NCBI GenBank assembly: GCA_008694505.1
Contig: VZDJ01000036.1
Location: 1-64,000 of the forward strand
Length of the DNA: 64,000 bases
Source: Cyanoderma ruficeps
Lineage: Eukaryota > Chordata > Aves > Passeriformes > Timaliidae
Direction: 5' to 3'
The translations under genes and the position numbers were made by a program. Each line of letters starts with the position of its first letter. Within the stretch, counting starts at the first letter, position 1. The notes beneath the pieces were generated by a model that had not been told where the DNA came from, did no database searches, and saw only the letters and a list, made by a program, of their open reading frames with translations. This document shows, piece by piece, positions 1-11,720 of the stretch.

Positions 1-371
1 TGCGCCAGAGCTGCCGGCAGAGGCCAGGGCCCAGAGGGAATAGGCGAAGGCAGCTGGGCCCTCAGAAGAGGAGGAGACTTCGCTTCGAACTTGCCCGCCC
101 CAGCTCATGTCTGGGCTTGCTGGACGTGGCAGGGAATGCATGACCAGTGCTGGGCTCCGGCACCGGGAAATTCCCCCCTATAGGCATTAGGAACCCCCTT
201 GTTCTAGTTTTCATAGATTTCCCCAGAATTTTCTCAACCCCAAGTTCAAATTTTTCATAGAATTCAAGTTAAGGTTGTTAGGCATAGGCTTCCCAGTCAC
301 GTTCTCACCCCCTAATTGAGGCTGGGAAGTGTAGTCTTGTTCAATAAAGTTCATGTTTTCTATACATTGCT
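1..371 (+). other. Unassigned segment with poly(A)-type signal (possible 3' UTR end or LTR)
   Basis: The first half is GC-rich and the second half AT-rich. It ends with AATAAA at 343-348 followed by a T/GT-rich stretch, the arrangement of a plus-strand cleavage site near 365. This could be the 3' end of a gene entering from the left edge or the R region of a retroviral LTR. I recognise no protein in it: the short minus-strand open frame at 211-405 has no known motif. Confidence 0.35.
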
Positions 372-1455
372 GTGTTATTTGACTGTACAATCCTAAAGGG
401 GCCACAGTGCTGGATGGTTTTGTACAAAGGCTCCGGAGCAGCAGTAAAGTTGAGGCTGAGTGTCACAGCAGGATTTGAAAGAGTGTTGAGGGCACCTGGA
501 CGTCAGACCGGGGGCAATATTGTCTTTCTTCCATCTTCCAAAGAAGCATTTATTTGGTCACCCGGGGGATCCCGAATAGCCCAGGGACGTGCCTGGGTGG
601 CCCCAGACAGCTCTTGCAGGCCCGTGGGGCAGCAGGGAAGGGGCCCGGAGCATCCCTGCAGGGGTGCTTTGAGAGACAGCCAGAGGGGCCGTGGCTGGGT
701 TCCAGGCAACGGCTGCTGCCTTCAGGCAGCCAAATGCATGCAGGGACTGCCCGAGTGTCTGGCAAGGCCTGAGAGGGAGTCCTGGGGCAGCCGAAAATGC
801 AGCAGAGTCTGTGGGCTGGTCCAGGGCCATGGAGGCTGGGTGGAGGCCCAAGGTGGGACCCCAGCTCACCCAAGGCCCTGGGGCAAGGCCTCTGTCCCTG
901 GCCATGGCTCCCACAGGCTCTGTCTGGGCTGGCTTCAGAAGTGGCTCATGGCTGGGCCCAGGCAGGGCTGGGGATTGCTGCTGCTGCCAGCTGGTGTCTG
1001 GCCCTGCTGGTGTCCCCCAGGGGTTGTGGCAGTGGGGCCCTGTTGAATGTGTGTCTGGATAATCTGGAGGAGGAGTGTCCCAGGAGCACATGGGGTGAGG
1101 ATACCAAGGGGGGTGGGATTGTGGGGTGCCAGGGGGTGGAAAGACTCTGCAGAGGGCCCGGCCAGGCTGGCTGGGTGAGAGCACTGGTCGGAGATTCCAG
1201 AGGCCCAAGTGCCTGCCGGGTGCTGCCCTTTGGCCACAAGAAGCCCCTGCAGCTCCCAGCTGGGGCAGAGTGTGTGGAAAGGCCCCAGGGCTGCTGGTGC
1301 ACAGCGGCTGAAGCAGAGCCAGGTGTGCCCAGGTGGGCAAGCAGGCCAATGGCCCCTGGCCTGTGTCAGCCATGGCGTGGCCAGCAGGGGCAGGGCAGTG
1401 CTTGTGGCTCTGTGCTGGGCACGGGGGAGGCCACAGCTCCAGTGCTGTGTCCAGT
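372..1455. other. GC-rich non-coding block with spurious long open frames
   Basis: This G/C-rich stretch, dominated by CAG, CTG and CCC runs, is open in several frames on both strands. The longest is a 326-residue minus-strand frame at 558-1538. The translations are rich in Pro, Gly, Ala and Ser with no domain, signal peptide or conserved block. That frame also runs into the neighbouring CR1 tail. I see no exon or RNA gene here. Confidence 0.5.
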
Positions 1456-1482
1456 TGTGGGCCCCTTGATTGTGAGATGACA

Positions 1483-1685
1483 TTGAGGGGCTGAAGCATA
1501 TCCAGGGTGGGGTAATGGGAGAAGGGTGTGGAGCTCATGTCCTGTGTGGAGGGGCTGAAGCTGCTGGGTGGGCTAATCCTGGAGAAAAGGAGGCTTGGGG
1601 GACCTTTTCACTCTCCACAACTCCCTGACAGGAGGGTGCAGCCAGGTGGGGGTCAGGCTCTGCTCCCAGGGAACAAGGGGAGTGA
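1483..1685 (+). mobile_element. CR1 LINE 3' fragment, plus orientation
   Basis: The segment reads like the CR1 3' region in sense: a 'ggctgaagca' block, then 'ctggagaaaaggaggct', then the 'acaactccctgacaggaggg' block and 'gctcccagggaacaa'. It ends abruptly against a CR1 fragment in the opposite orientation. Confidence 0.8.
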
Positions 1686-1940
1686 AGGGACCCACAAGGA
1701 TCATTGAAGTCCAACTGCTGGCTCTGCCCAGGATAGCCCCAAGCATACCACCAGCATACCACCGTGTGCCTCAGGGTGTTGTGCAAACACTCCTTGATGT
1801 CTGTCAGGCTGAGTGTTGTGAACAGTTCCCTAGGCTGCCAGTTCAGTGCCCAACCACCCTCTGGGGAAAGAACCCTTTTCTAATATCCAACCTAAATCTC
1901 CCGTGACACAATCTCGGTTTGTCTCTGTCCTTGCCGAGAT
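1686..1940 (-). mobile_element. CR1 LINE 3' fragment, minus orientation
   Basis: The segment contains reverse-complement CR1 blocks: 'gatcattgaagtccaac', then the 'caaacactcctt' and 'ccctctggggaaagaa' blocks, then 'atccaacctaaa'. It abuts the sense CR1 fragment to its left head to head, so two insertions or an inversion are needed. Confidence 0.8.
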
Positions 1941-1978
1941 TCAAGGATGTTAAAAGGTCCCTGGCCCTCTAAAAGCCC

Positions 1979-2480
1979 CTGAGCCGCAACGCAGAAAGAA
2001 ACGGAGTCCTTCAAGGTCTTGTTTTCAGTTCTCGTGTGCTGTTTATTATTTGGTATCTCACAATTTGCTCCACACCCAGCCGAGGTCCGGACACAGGCTG
2101 GGACACGATGCGACTGCCCACTGATGGGGCATCACTTAGTTTTTATACAGATAATTACGTGCTCACTATTTACTATTTTGTACCAATGTGTGATATCTAT
2201 ACTACAAGGGTCATCTCTGCCCTAATCCAATAGCCTAGAACTACTTTGTGTGACCACCACCCCAGAAGATGGAGGACCATGAAGAAGGAGAAGGATCTAG
2301 GGCAACACCCCAAATCCTCCATCTTGTCCCCCATTCACCTCTATTCTAAGAATTCCTAAACTACAAAATTTCTCACTCTATGCTGCACTAAATTATCACT
2401 TTCACACCTTTGAGGTTTCTAATTCTTCTCTCAGTGTTGGAAGCTTCTCCCATGGACTAAAATCAAACTTGGTGTCTTTC
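1979..2480 (-). mobile_element. Solitary ERV LTR, antisense (ERVK-like)
   Basis: Read on the minus strand this has LTR architecture. There is a U3 region, a TATA element (TATAAAAA) at about 2138-2146, AATAAA at 2042-2047, and then an R/U5 region ending near 1980. The spacing from TATA to AATAAA is about 95 bp. No internal retroviral genes flank it, so it looks like a solo LTR. The ERVK-like label rests on overall resemblance to songbird LTRs; the exact ends and family are uncertain. Confidence 0.65.
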
Positions 2481-2689
2481 TGGGCTCTGTGCCAAGGTCT
2501 CCAACCTCCCTGGAACGGCTCCACACCCCCCTGTCCAGGGTCCAAACTCCCTTTCTCAGGTCCCAGGTCATCCAAAGGGATGCCCTGGACTCCAACAACA
2601 CAACTTCAGGTCATTCTCTCAGGTCCTGTCACTGGTCACTGGCAAGGAGAAGAGATGAGTGCCTGCTCTTCCTCTTCCCCTCATAAGGA

Positions 2690-2950
2690 AGTTGTGGACT
2701 GCAAGAAAGTCTCCCCTCAGTCTTTCCAGCTGAACAGACTAAGCGCCCTCAACTAGTCCTCAGATGGCTTCCACTTGAGGCCCTTCACCATCTTCATAGC
2801 CCTCCCCTGGATGCTCTCCAATTCCTTTATATCTTTCTTCTCTTTTGGTATCCAAAACTGCACACTTCTTGCTGAGGTATGGGCCCACCATCATCCTTTG
2901 AGTGCACCTGTGCCTGCACCACCACGAAGTTGATGGTTAGCAATTTCTCT
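2690..2950 (-). mobile_element. Degraded CR1 LINE fragment, minus orientation
   Basis: The diverged reverse-complement CR1 blocks visible are 'cagctgaacagact', 'ccttcaccatcttcatagccctcccctggatgctctcc' (in pieces) and 'tccaaaactgcacac'. It is older and more diverged than the other copies. The 2480-2690 stretch between it and the LTR is unassigned. Confidence 0.65.
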
Positions 2951-5900
2951 TTGCTCAAAGTCACCTGGGGACATTTTACTGACATCCATCTGGAAGTGTT
3001 GTGTCTCCATCAAGGGCTCCAAGGCTACAGAGAGTCAGATACCCAAAATCTGTAAGACTGAAAATTCTGTTATTGAAGAAAAAAGCCAGGGCATTGCCAG
3101 GGATGGACACTGGAAACAAGGTGTGTAGGGCTGCCAAGGCAGAAGGTGTCTGTGATGCTGCATTTACTAAACTCATATAAAATATCAAAAAAGATGGGAA
3201 CCCCTGCTGCAGCCAAGTAACAGGATCGGAACAGCCTGCGTAGGCAGAGTGTTCCTGTGTTGATTGAAATCAACCCAGGTCAATGGGATTAACAGGCTCC
3301 TCCTGGGAATGTACCAAGAGAACTCTGCTTGACTGTGGGCAGGCTGAGCCTCCTCTCTGTTCAGTTCAGTCAGCAGGAGGACAGCCCTGGGCACGGCCTC
3401 TGCCAGCAGAGGCATGGTCATCCTGTGTTGGGGCCGGAGCACTGCCAGTGCAGTTCTCCGATCCCCTCTAGAGAATCATTTAATCTTGGGGCAAAATTTG
3501 TGCTGTTTCAGCTTAATATCTGGCAGAGGTAGCTCCCAATTCAAGCAAGTGTTAGAACCCAGTAAAAGCATTCACCTGAGCCATCCAGCTGGAAACTCCA
3601 GTTCCAGCACCAACACCTGTGACCTGGGCAGGGGCAGGGCCAGGGGCACTCCCTGGAGAACTCGATATAGTCTGTGTTTTAGGAGGGATTGCTTATGGGT
3701 GCCGTGCTGCCTGGCCAGCCTGAGTTTGCTACCAGCACAAGGCAGTTTGTGGTGAGAAACACCTGGCAAGAAGCTGCAGTTTGTACCTCTGCTGCTGTGG
3801 TTTGCTCTCATCCCTGGTTAATAGCACTGTTCTGCAGCCCAGCACTTCATGAACATTAAAGTGATGGCCCAATAATGCAATAAGCATTCTGAAGGCTGCA
3901 TTAAATACCAATTTGACATCTTCTTGTCATGCAAAAGTGGCAAATAAAAAATGAATACTGACAATGTGGGCATCAAGATGAAGACAAATAACATACAACA
4001 GCTCCTGTGATGTGCAGTGGACGTATACTATAATATTTTTAGACACAACTCGAGTTCCCTCAGGCGCTGTTTGAGAGGGTAAAACAGCCATTCCCACCTC
4101 AAACACCTCGCCTTCCTTCCATGCTTTGATCACCAGAAGCTTGGGTAAACAGGTGGGCACTTGGGTCAGTCACTTGTCCCAGCATCTGCATTTGCTCTGC
4201 CTGGCCAGGCACCGTGAGGCACATCAACTGTGCAGCCTGGAGACAGACACTGATGGATCTATTTACACTCTACTCCACATTTAGAGCTTTTTGTCTCTAC
4301 AGGCTGAAGAATTGGACATTAAGTGGTATAATTTGGTTGTAAGGCTGGGGCTTCATGGAGGAAGGCAACCTTCAGAGTAGCAGGATGGGCTGAACTGCTA
4401 CAAGCCTACCCTGAAGAGAAGTGTGTGCGCAGCCCCATCCCTCCTTTCTCCCAGATGGAGCTATCTTCAACTCTGCCAGACTTTAGGAGAAGTTAGGACC
4501 CACAGATTAACAGTCTCCTCATACTCAACTTCTCTGAAGTTTAGGGGACCCAGTAGGAGAGAAACATTCACCTGTTCTTACACAACAGGGAAGAATGAGA
4601 CGGGAGCAATGGGAAGCTTTTGGAGAGCTATTTTCAGCCTTTCCCAGCCAACTGAAAAGCTTTACAAATTGCAAGTGAGGGTTGTGCCACAAAAGCTTCC
4701 TCAGTGTCAGTCCTGTCTCCCATGAGAGCACAGGTTGGAGAGGTGCATTTCAAAGGGCAGCAGCTGTGCCAGCTGCCAAACAGGGATGGCTTCCATTTAG
4801 GATGAGTCATCACCAGACCTTATCACAGAATCCAAGGGCTGTCTTTTAAATCATCATCTTCTGACACAAGGCACTGCAGTGCCTGGCCTAGTGCTCAGAG
4901 CTTCAGCAGGAAATGTCAAGATGAAAAGCAAAGGCTTTGGTTAAGTCACATGTGGGATCTACAGCAAAAATGGGAACCAGTTCCAGATGTCCACTTCTAA
5001 AGGCAAAGCGTCTGCCTTAAACCCATCTTTTGTCTCCAACAGGAAAGTTCCTTACATTTACTGCCTTATCATCATGGAGAAATTGCACCCAATATCATCT
5101 GCTAGCAACCAGCAGCAGAGTTTCTTGGAGAGCAGAACTTCCATGTCAGATCTTCAGATCTCTCTCATAGCCAAGGGTTATTTTCCATCTGGTTGTTGCA
5201 CAAGAGGATGGGAAGGTTCCTGTTCTCAGCAATAAACCAAGGGAAATATCAAGAGGAATATGCCTGCATGTTTAGCATTGAATGTAAATATGCATGGAAC
5301 CCCAAGGCTGAGTCCTTTCCTCTAAGAAGATGTTAATAAAACTTTACCCTTCAGCTCACAAGCCTGAAAACAGATGAATAACAGCCACATCCTGGTAAGC
5401 TCCGAAAAATTTCATAACAGAAACAGAACAACCTTCTGGGCACTCTTTCATTAAAACATGAAGAAAAAAAATAGTGGTTTTTTAGTAAGACTAGGAATGT
5501 CCTCCTTCCACAGTCTGGCTGCTCATGCTCTGTGCTCTGAGAAGTGGCAGCCTGGGAGAGCTGCTCCCTCCTCCTGCACTGGGGTCAGGCCGGTTCTGTG
5601 GCAAACAGGAGTTTCTTCAGTTGCAGCACACAAGTCTGAGGGCACTGGCTGCCCCCCAGGGGGGTGGTGTTGTCCCCTTGGGGAACATGTGTGTCTGACA
5701 GTCCAGGGCTGCTTGCAGCTGAGATTTACAGGCACCTGCAGAAGGCAGGAGCTTTCCTCGCCTTGCTGGGGCTACCTCTGTGTGCCCAGGGGACAATAAA
5801 TGTTAGTGCTCCCTGCTTCTGAAGGACTGCATGGCCGCACGTGCTGGGAGCCAAATCTTAATTCCCTTGTACTTGTTTTCAATATATTGCAAGATACCTA

Positions 5901-6805
5901 GAAGACCCTGAGTTCTTCAGCACAGGGACACATCTCATCTGAAATTAAATTTCACCCTAGATGCTATTTTAATAAAGAATAAGACCAATTATTTCTATGA
6001 ATCTGCAGTGAAATTACTGAAAACTCTTCAATGTGTGAAGCTACAGACCAGCACACCTATCGAGTTCCCGTTCCTCATGGCAGAATTCACTGAATTCATC
6101 CCAGAATTCACGCAACCTTTTGTTTTTGACTAAATTAATCTGGGGTCCTTTGAGGGGGTTGGCTGTTAACACATTCTCCCTCCTGCAGAAATGATACATT
6201 AGCATTTCTCCATCCCAGTGAATTCCAGAGAAACAAAGGCATAAAACACAGACGCCTCCACAAATGTTAAGCTGGTGTAGAAGAGAAATGAAATGTATTT
6301 ATGAGGAGTGGAAGAGAGGACAGGACTTCATGAGTAGTTCCTGGAGCCAAAAATCCTATTAAATCCTATTTGTCCAGCAAACACATCTGATCCAGAGCCT
6401 GACTGTGCTGGAAACAAGGGCAGCTGTCAAGGATGCAGAGGGAAACAGCAGCTCTGCAGGGATGAGGGCTGGGGAACTGCTCAGAAATATAAATGCTCCA
6501 TGTGTAAGGGGCAAACTCCAGCAGCTGGATGTGAGATTGGAGAAAAAACTGTCCCATGGTCACAGCTGAGGCATCTGATAGCACTTCAGACTGCGGCCAC
6601 TGCTCTGCTGCACAGACATTTGGGGCTTTCCTTTAAAAAGAGGTGGGAAACTGTTCCCTTTAGGGGTGGGAAGCGACTCTTAGGAAACTGCACAGTTATG
6701 GCAAGTGATGATGCCCCCCTTGACTCGAGTCTCACATGGCTCTGTGCTTGCTCAGCCCTTTGTGGGGACTGTGCACCCCAGCACCTGCTGGTAGGGCCAA
6801 AGGGG
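2951..6805. other. Unassigned non-coding stretch
   Basis: I find no exon supported by both a splice context and a recognisable protein, no RNA gene and no clear repeat. Open frames here are 60-113 residues, overlap on both strands and show no domain. AATAAA-like hexamers occur (for example near 5335) but without an associated gene. Confidence 0.4.
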
Positions 6806-6967
6806 ACAGACTGAGGACAGGGCTGAGGTCCAGGTTCATGTCAGGGTCAGGTCAAGGCTCAGGTCAAGGCCCAGGACAGGACTGAGGTCAAGGCTCAGGA
6901 CAGGACTGAGGTCAGGGCTCAGGACAGGGCTCAGTTCCAGGCTCAGGACAAGGGCTCAGGTCAGGGC
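6806..6967. repeat. Degenerate tandem repeat, about 24-bp unit
   Basis: Imperfect tandem copies are built from 'caggacaggactgaggtcaa' plus 'ggct', with shorter 12-bp sub-repeats of 'aggtcaaggctc' type. About six to seven units are recognisable. It accounts for the low-complexity reading frames here. Confidence 0.75.
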
Positions 6968-7884
6968 ATTGTGCTGGCCAAGGGAGGCTCTGGCTGCACA
7001 TCCCCTTGGACTCTGTTTCCCATTCTCCCACGTCTGGTGCTGCACTGGGAGTCTGTGATGCACCAGCTGCCTTGTCTGGGGCCTGTCTCTGACTCCCTAC
7101 AGGGAAATGAGTCAGAGTAATGAATGGGGAAGAAAAAAAGGTAATAAGTGAGTAAAGGTACTTCCCTGAAACTGTCTGGGAGCCTGAAGGGAGAAATTTA
7201 ACCAACTTATCTGGGACTGAGTCCTTTCCTTTCCCTAAGCCTTCCCTGCATCCGAGGCTGGCATGGCTGGGATGATGGTGGTGGTGGATGCACCGTGGGC
7301 TGGCATGGTTGGCAGGCACGAGGCCAGCCTGCACCAGGAGAGAGTGGAAAACTACAGAACAACAATCTGAAGAGCTTTCTATAGCCCCAAGGAGGCCAAC
7401 GAGGCAATCTTTAAAGCCGTGTTACTATAGCAGCCCTGATGGTAATTTACCAGTACATCTCCTTTTCTCTTCTTCACACCCTTTTCACAACAAAAAAATG
7501 AGATTAGGCTCATCTTCCTCAATTACCTCGCCATGTTCCCTCGCAGCCCTCAGCTAACAGCTTTCCAGAAAAAGCCCCACAACATCTCTGCACAGCCCAG
7601 GGCCCCTATTGTTCTCCCCTAGAGCCATGAGGAAAACAGCCTGTACTGGGAATATCCTGTGGGGACAGGGAGGATAGCACAGGAGCAGGCATGTGGCACT
7701 TGCACTGCCAGCCACAGCTCGGGCAGGAGCTTATGCATGAGCAGGAGAGAAGTTTTGCTGGAGGTACGGGCAGGAAACATTCCTCTGTCTCAAACCCCAT
7801 GGACTTTTGGGATTAGGAGTAAAAACACAGGCCAGGACCAGATTGCCACTCTCTGGTTTTGTGTGTGATAAACTGTTAAATTCC

Positions 7885-8022
7885 CCTGTTCCATGCCAGG
7901 TTGGACAGGGCTTGGAGCAACCTGGTCTAGTGGAAGGTGTCCCTAACCATGGCAGGGGGTTGGACTAGGTGATCTTAAAGGTCCCTTCCAACCCAAATCA
8001 TTCTGTTACTCTATGATTATAT
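7885..8022 (+). mobile_element. CR1 LINE 3' tail, plus orientation
   Basis: This is a canonical sense CR1 tail: 'ccaggttggacagggcttgg', 'agcaacctggtctagtgg', 'ggtgtccctaaccatgg', 'gatcttaaaggtcccttcc', then the 3' microsatellite-like end 'tctatgattatatg'. Confidence 0.92.
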
Positions 8023-9304
8023 GATAATATGTTCTTCCCTGGAGAGAAGAATGAGGTTTGGGGTCTGGTCCCACCTTGGAGTCTTGTGGACTGCAGAGGA
8101 GGGGTTTTGGGGTGTGGTCCCACTTGAGGAAGCTCAGAGAATATTTAATGCCTGTTAGAAAGCAGGTGCTGGGTGCCCCATTCTTTGTCGCTGCCTGCTC
8201 TGAAGGACACCCCATGCCAGCTCACACGTGCCTGGTGCCATGTGGAGCAGGGCTGGAGGGGTAAAATGGGGATCAAGGTCCTTCAGGACCCTCAGCCAGG
8301 GCAGTGATGCTGCAGCTCCTTGTCTGCCCACTGTTCCAGCAGTGGGGCTCTCCTGTGGCACACTGTTGGATTTTTCTATGCTGATGGCACTGTAAGTGAG
8401 GAGCAGAAGCCTTGAGTAAAACTCCATGCAGGACAGACAGTGCAGATCTGGGTGAGCCTGACCCAGGCACCATCCTCCTTCCTTACCTGCACTCCCAGCA
8501 TGGACCTGGGGACCGTCCAGAGCCAGCCCCTTACTCTCTCCTACTCTCCTGTCCCTTTCCATGTGGCAGTGGCTTCAGAGCCTGCTAAAGATCTCTGTGG
8601 CAGAGCTGGTATTCAACATGCTCCTTCTTCCTCAGTACTCTTCCTTTATGCTGCGCCAGAGGGGCGATGGGAGCTCTCCCTTCTCTATTGGTGGCTCCTG
8701 AACAAGAAAGACTGCTCCCACTGTGCTTCCTGCACAAATCAACCTAATTACTGTTCCACTGGCAGCTAATGAGCTTAAAGCTTTCATGGCCAGCGCCTCC
8801 TTCCCTCCCTGCGGGAGAGCAGCTTCAGTCAGGCCTGTCCTTAGCTGAGGAGCTTTGGTGGTGGTTGAGGAACAGGAGGAATAATCCTTGGGGAACAGCA
8901 GAGCATCACTGGTGCTGCTGAGGCTGCTGAGCTGTTAGTCCTGGGCAGGGCTCTTGGTGTGCTTGAAACCCTTGCCATGGCAGCGAGGAGCAATGCTGAC
9001 GGGAGGGGGTCTGGGAGCTCACTGCTGCTGCTACCTCCTTGTTCCCAACCCTGTGCCTGCAGCACCACATGGACATGGGGACACATTCCCAGGCTCGATA
9101 TCACAAACCCATTCCCCACACTGCTGATGTGGTTGGCAGCACATCTATGGGGCTGTGCAGGAAACCCCTGTGATGGAGGGAGACACCAGCAAGTGCTGCT
9201 CATGGTGACATCTCTGGGTGCATGGGGGTCTGGCTGCTTGCCCCATGCTGGCTGTCCCCAGACCAGCTCTTCTGGGGAAGGCCAGCCCACTCCCATCACC
9301 AAAC
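8023..9304. other. Unassigned non-coding stretch
   Basis: I see no recognised gene, RNA or repeat. The overlapping open frames on both strands (up to 153 residues, minus, 8841-9302) have Pro/Ser/Cys-rich composition without a conserved motif. Confidence 0.4.
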
Positions 9305-9590
9305 AGGGTCACAGAATCATAAAACCACAGAAAGGTTGGAAAGTACCTTAAGTACCTTAAAGATCTACCTCTTTTTACCCCCTCAAACTATCCCAGGTTG
9401 ATCCCAGCCTTGAACCTTGAACACTTTCTGGGATGGGGCAGCCACAGCTTCTCTAGGCAACCTGTGCCAGGGCCTCACCAACCTCAGTACAATAAGCTTC
9501 TCCTGGTGCTTGTCTTCCCAGTGTTTCCTGTGCCCCTGTGTCACCTCAGGATGAGCCAGGTGGAGCTGAGGTCCCCGTTTGTGCAGTGCT
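9305..9590 (-). mobile_element. CR1 LINE 3' tail, minus orientation
   Basis: The antisense CR1 tail starts with 'cacagaatcataaaaccaca', followed by 'aaaggttggaaagtacctta', 'actatcccaggttgatccc' and 'gggatggggcagccacagc'. A small internal duplication of 'aagtacctt' is present at about 9340-9360. Confidence 0.9.
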
Positions 9591-10971
9591 ATCACAGATG
9601 AGCAGCACAGTCTGGTGCCAGGCTCTAGGGTCCCCTTTCAGTGCAGCCCATGGGGCTGTTCCAGCCCTGCAGCACTGCCCTGTCTGGGTGCTGGGCTGCT
9701 GGCAGTGACCCACGTGTGTACACAGAATGTGCTGCACAGAGGCAACAATGCCGTTTTTTTAAACTATGATTGGTCTCCCAATTTTAAAAAAAAGCTGTCT
9801 GGCAGGCTAGGCCCCCTTCCACGGTTTCCTGGAAATATGAAGATGTGAAGAGGGTGCTGCTGGCAGAGGTGCTGAGCCAAGATCAAGCCCATTGCTCAGT
9901 CCAGCATTGGCTGGTGCTGCCAGGGCAGGACTGTGCCTTCCTAAAGCACAGTCAAACCCACAAGGGCCAGCTCGCTCACAGACCCAGAGCTGAGGAACTT
10001 ACATCTGAATTCCAGCTTGGCTGGCTCATCCCACACAACCCAGCTTATTTTCAAGCCAAACCCATTTCATCCTTCGCTTCCAGGCCTGATCTGTTGTGCA
10101 AAGTTAGGCAGCCTGTGCTGCCATGCTCCTCCCACCCTCACAGATGTATTTTGGGGCTCAGTGAGGTGATTGCTCTACACAGAATAATGGGAAGTGCTTG
10201 GGCACCTTGGATGTGAAAGGATGAGGGCAGAAGATGGGGAAAATGCTCACAGAAGGTGGGTGAGGAAAGAAGGCTGTGAAAATTTCAAGCGAAAGCTCCA
10301 GCTATGTCTGTCCTCCAGCTACTTAGCAGATTATTTATTACCTTTATTAACTCTGTGTTAAATTACCCTTTTCCTATAATTTTTCAAGAAGTTTATTGTT
10401 TAATTTGTCTGGCTTAACATTACTTCTTGTAAAAGTGAAGCTTTCGGGAGAGACTGGCTTGAAAGAGCATCTGTCTATTCCCAGCAGGGGCACAGAGTAG
10501 TGCCAGAGGACAAGGTACCCTCTGCACTCACACAGTCTGGGCAGCGTGGCTGCCAGAGCTCCCTCGGCCAGGCACCTGATGCAGGTGAGAACACATTTCT
10601 TCCCTCAGCCTGATTTCATCTATTAAAATCAACGCATTAAAATAAGAATCAGAAACATGAAGTGCCACCTCAGCTGAACCTTTCCTTGCAGACATGCTGC
10701 CCTCGGTGCCTGACAGGGGAAATAGATCTAATCTTAAGTTCTCAAGTAAAACGTTTCCATTTCTTCTGTGATGAGGTGCTGGCTCTGAGGCTGAGGTACC
10801 CTAAAGGGCCACATGTCCTCACAGCCTCTTCTGTTCCGCTGGGGAGAAGGGGTGAATTGCAGCTGAGGGGATGAACCAAGGGAGAGAAAGGGTCCCTCAT
10901 GCAGGTGAGAGCTCAGGCCTTTGGGGCTTGAGAGGGGAACAGATGCCAGTTTACATTTCTGTGTGGATTTA
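9591..10971. other. Unassigned non-coding stretch
   Basis: I see no gene or repeat family here. The 123-residue plus-strand frame at 9845-10216 lacks any recognisable domain or splice context. Confidence 0.4.
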
Positions 10972-11225
10972 GAACCATAGAATCACCGAATGGTTTGGGT
11001 TGGAAGGGAGCTTAAAACTCATCTCCTTCCTACCCCCTACCATAGGCAAGGACACCTCTCACTAACCCAGGTTGCTCCAAGTTCTGTCCAAGCTGGCCTT
11101 GGACAGTTTCAGAGATGGGGCAGCCACAGCTGCTCTGGGCAACCCTCGAGAAGAGGTACTGGGGAAGAATTGCCCCCCAATACCTAACCTAAACCTACTC
11201 TCTGAGTTCCAGCTTAAAGCCATTA
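10972..11225 (-). mobile_element. CR1 LINE 3' tail, minus orientation
   Basis: The antisense CR1 tail reads 'accatagaatcaccgaatgg', 'tttgggttggaagggagctt', 'cccaggttgctccaagttc', 'gatggggcagccacagctgc' and ends in 'cctaacctaaacctactctc'. It sits about 150 bp left of the 17-bp minisatellite. Confidence 0.92.
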
Positions 11226-11380
11226 ATGCACATGGGAGGTGTGGGCAGCCACCTCTGCCAGAGGAATGTGCCCGGTGTCCCCCCAGCACAGGGCAGAGGA
11301 GCTGTAAGGACAGTGCCAGAGCCTGGCAAGGGGCACTGGATCAGTGAGGGCACCCGTGAGAGTGGCTGTAGACACTGCAG

Positions 11381-11703
11381 GAGCACTGGCACTGCGGGAG
11401 CACTGGCACTGCAGGAACACTGGCACTGCAGGAACACTGGCATTGCAGGAACACTGGCACTGCAGGAACACTGGCACTGCAGGAACACTGGCATTGCAGG
11501 AACACTGGCACTGCAGGAACACTGGCATTGCAGGAACACTGGCCCTGCGGGAGCACTGGCATTGCAGGAGGTCTGGCCCTGCGGGAGCACTGGCCCTGCG
11601 GGAACACTGGCATTGCAGGAGCACTGGCCCTGCGGGAACACTGGCCCTGCGGGAGCACTGGCAATGCGGGAACACTGGCATTGCAGAAGCTCTGGCCCTG
11701 CGG
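11381..11703. repeat. 17-bp minisatellite, 19 units
   Basis: The head-to-tail unit is 'gaacactggcactgcag', with variants gaac/gagc, 'gcact', 'gcatt' or 'gccct', and 'gcag' or 'gcgg'. From 11381 to 11703 there are exactly 323 bases, 19 units of 17 bp with no indels. A partial unit precedes (11372-11380) and a degenerate one follows (11704-11720). The left half is mostly the CAG-ending type and the right half mixes in the CpG-containing CGG-ending type. Because 17 is not a multiple of three, three units make a 51-base, 17-residue period. This produces repetitive 120-220-residue open frames on both strands that I regard as artefacts. Confidence 0.95.
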
Positions 11704-11720
11704 GAGCACAGGCGCCCCGG

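Noticed and set aside
558..1538. 326-residue minus-strand open frame
   Set aside because: Pro/Ser/Ala-rich translation without a domain, overlapping other long frames on both strands, and running into a CR1 element. GC-rich DNA with few stop codons explains it.
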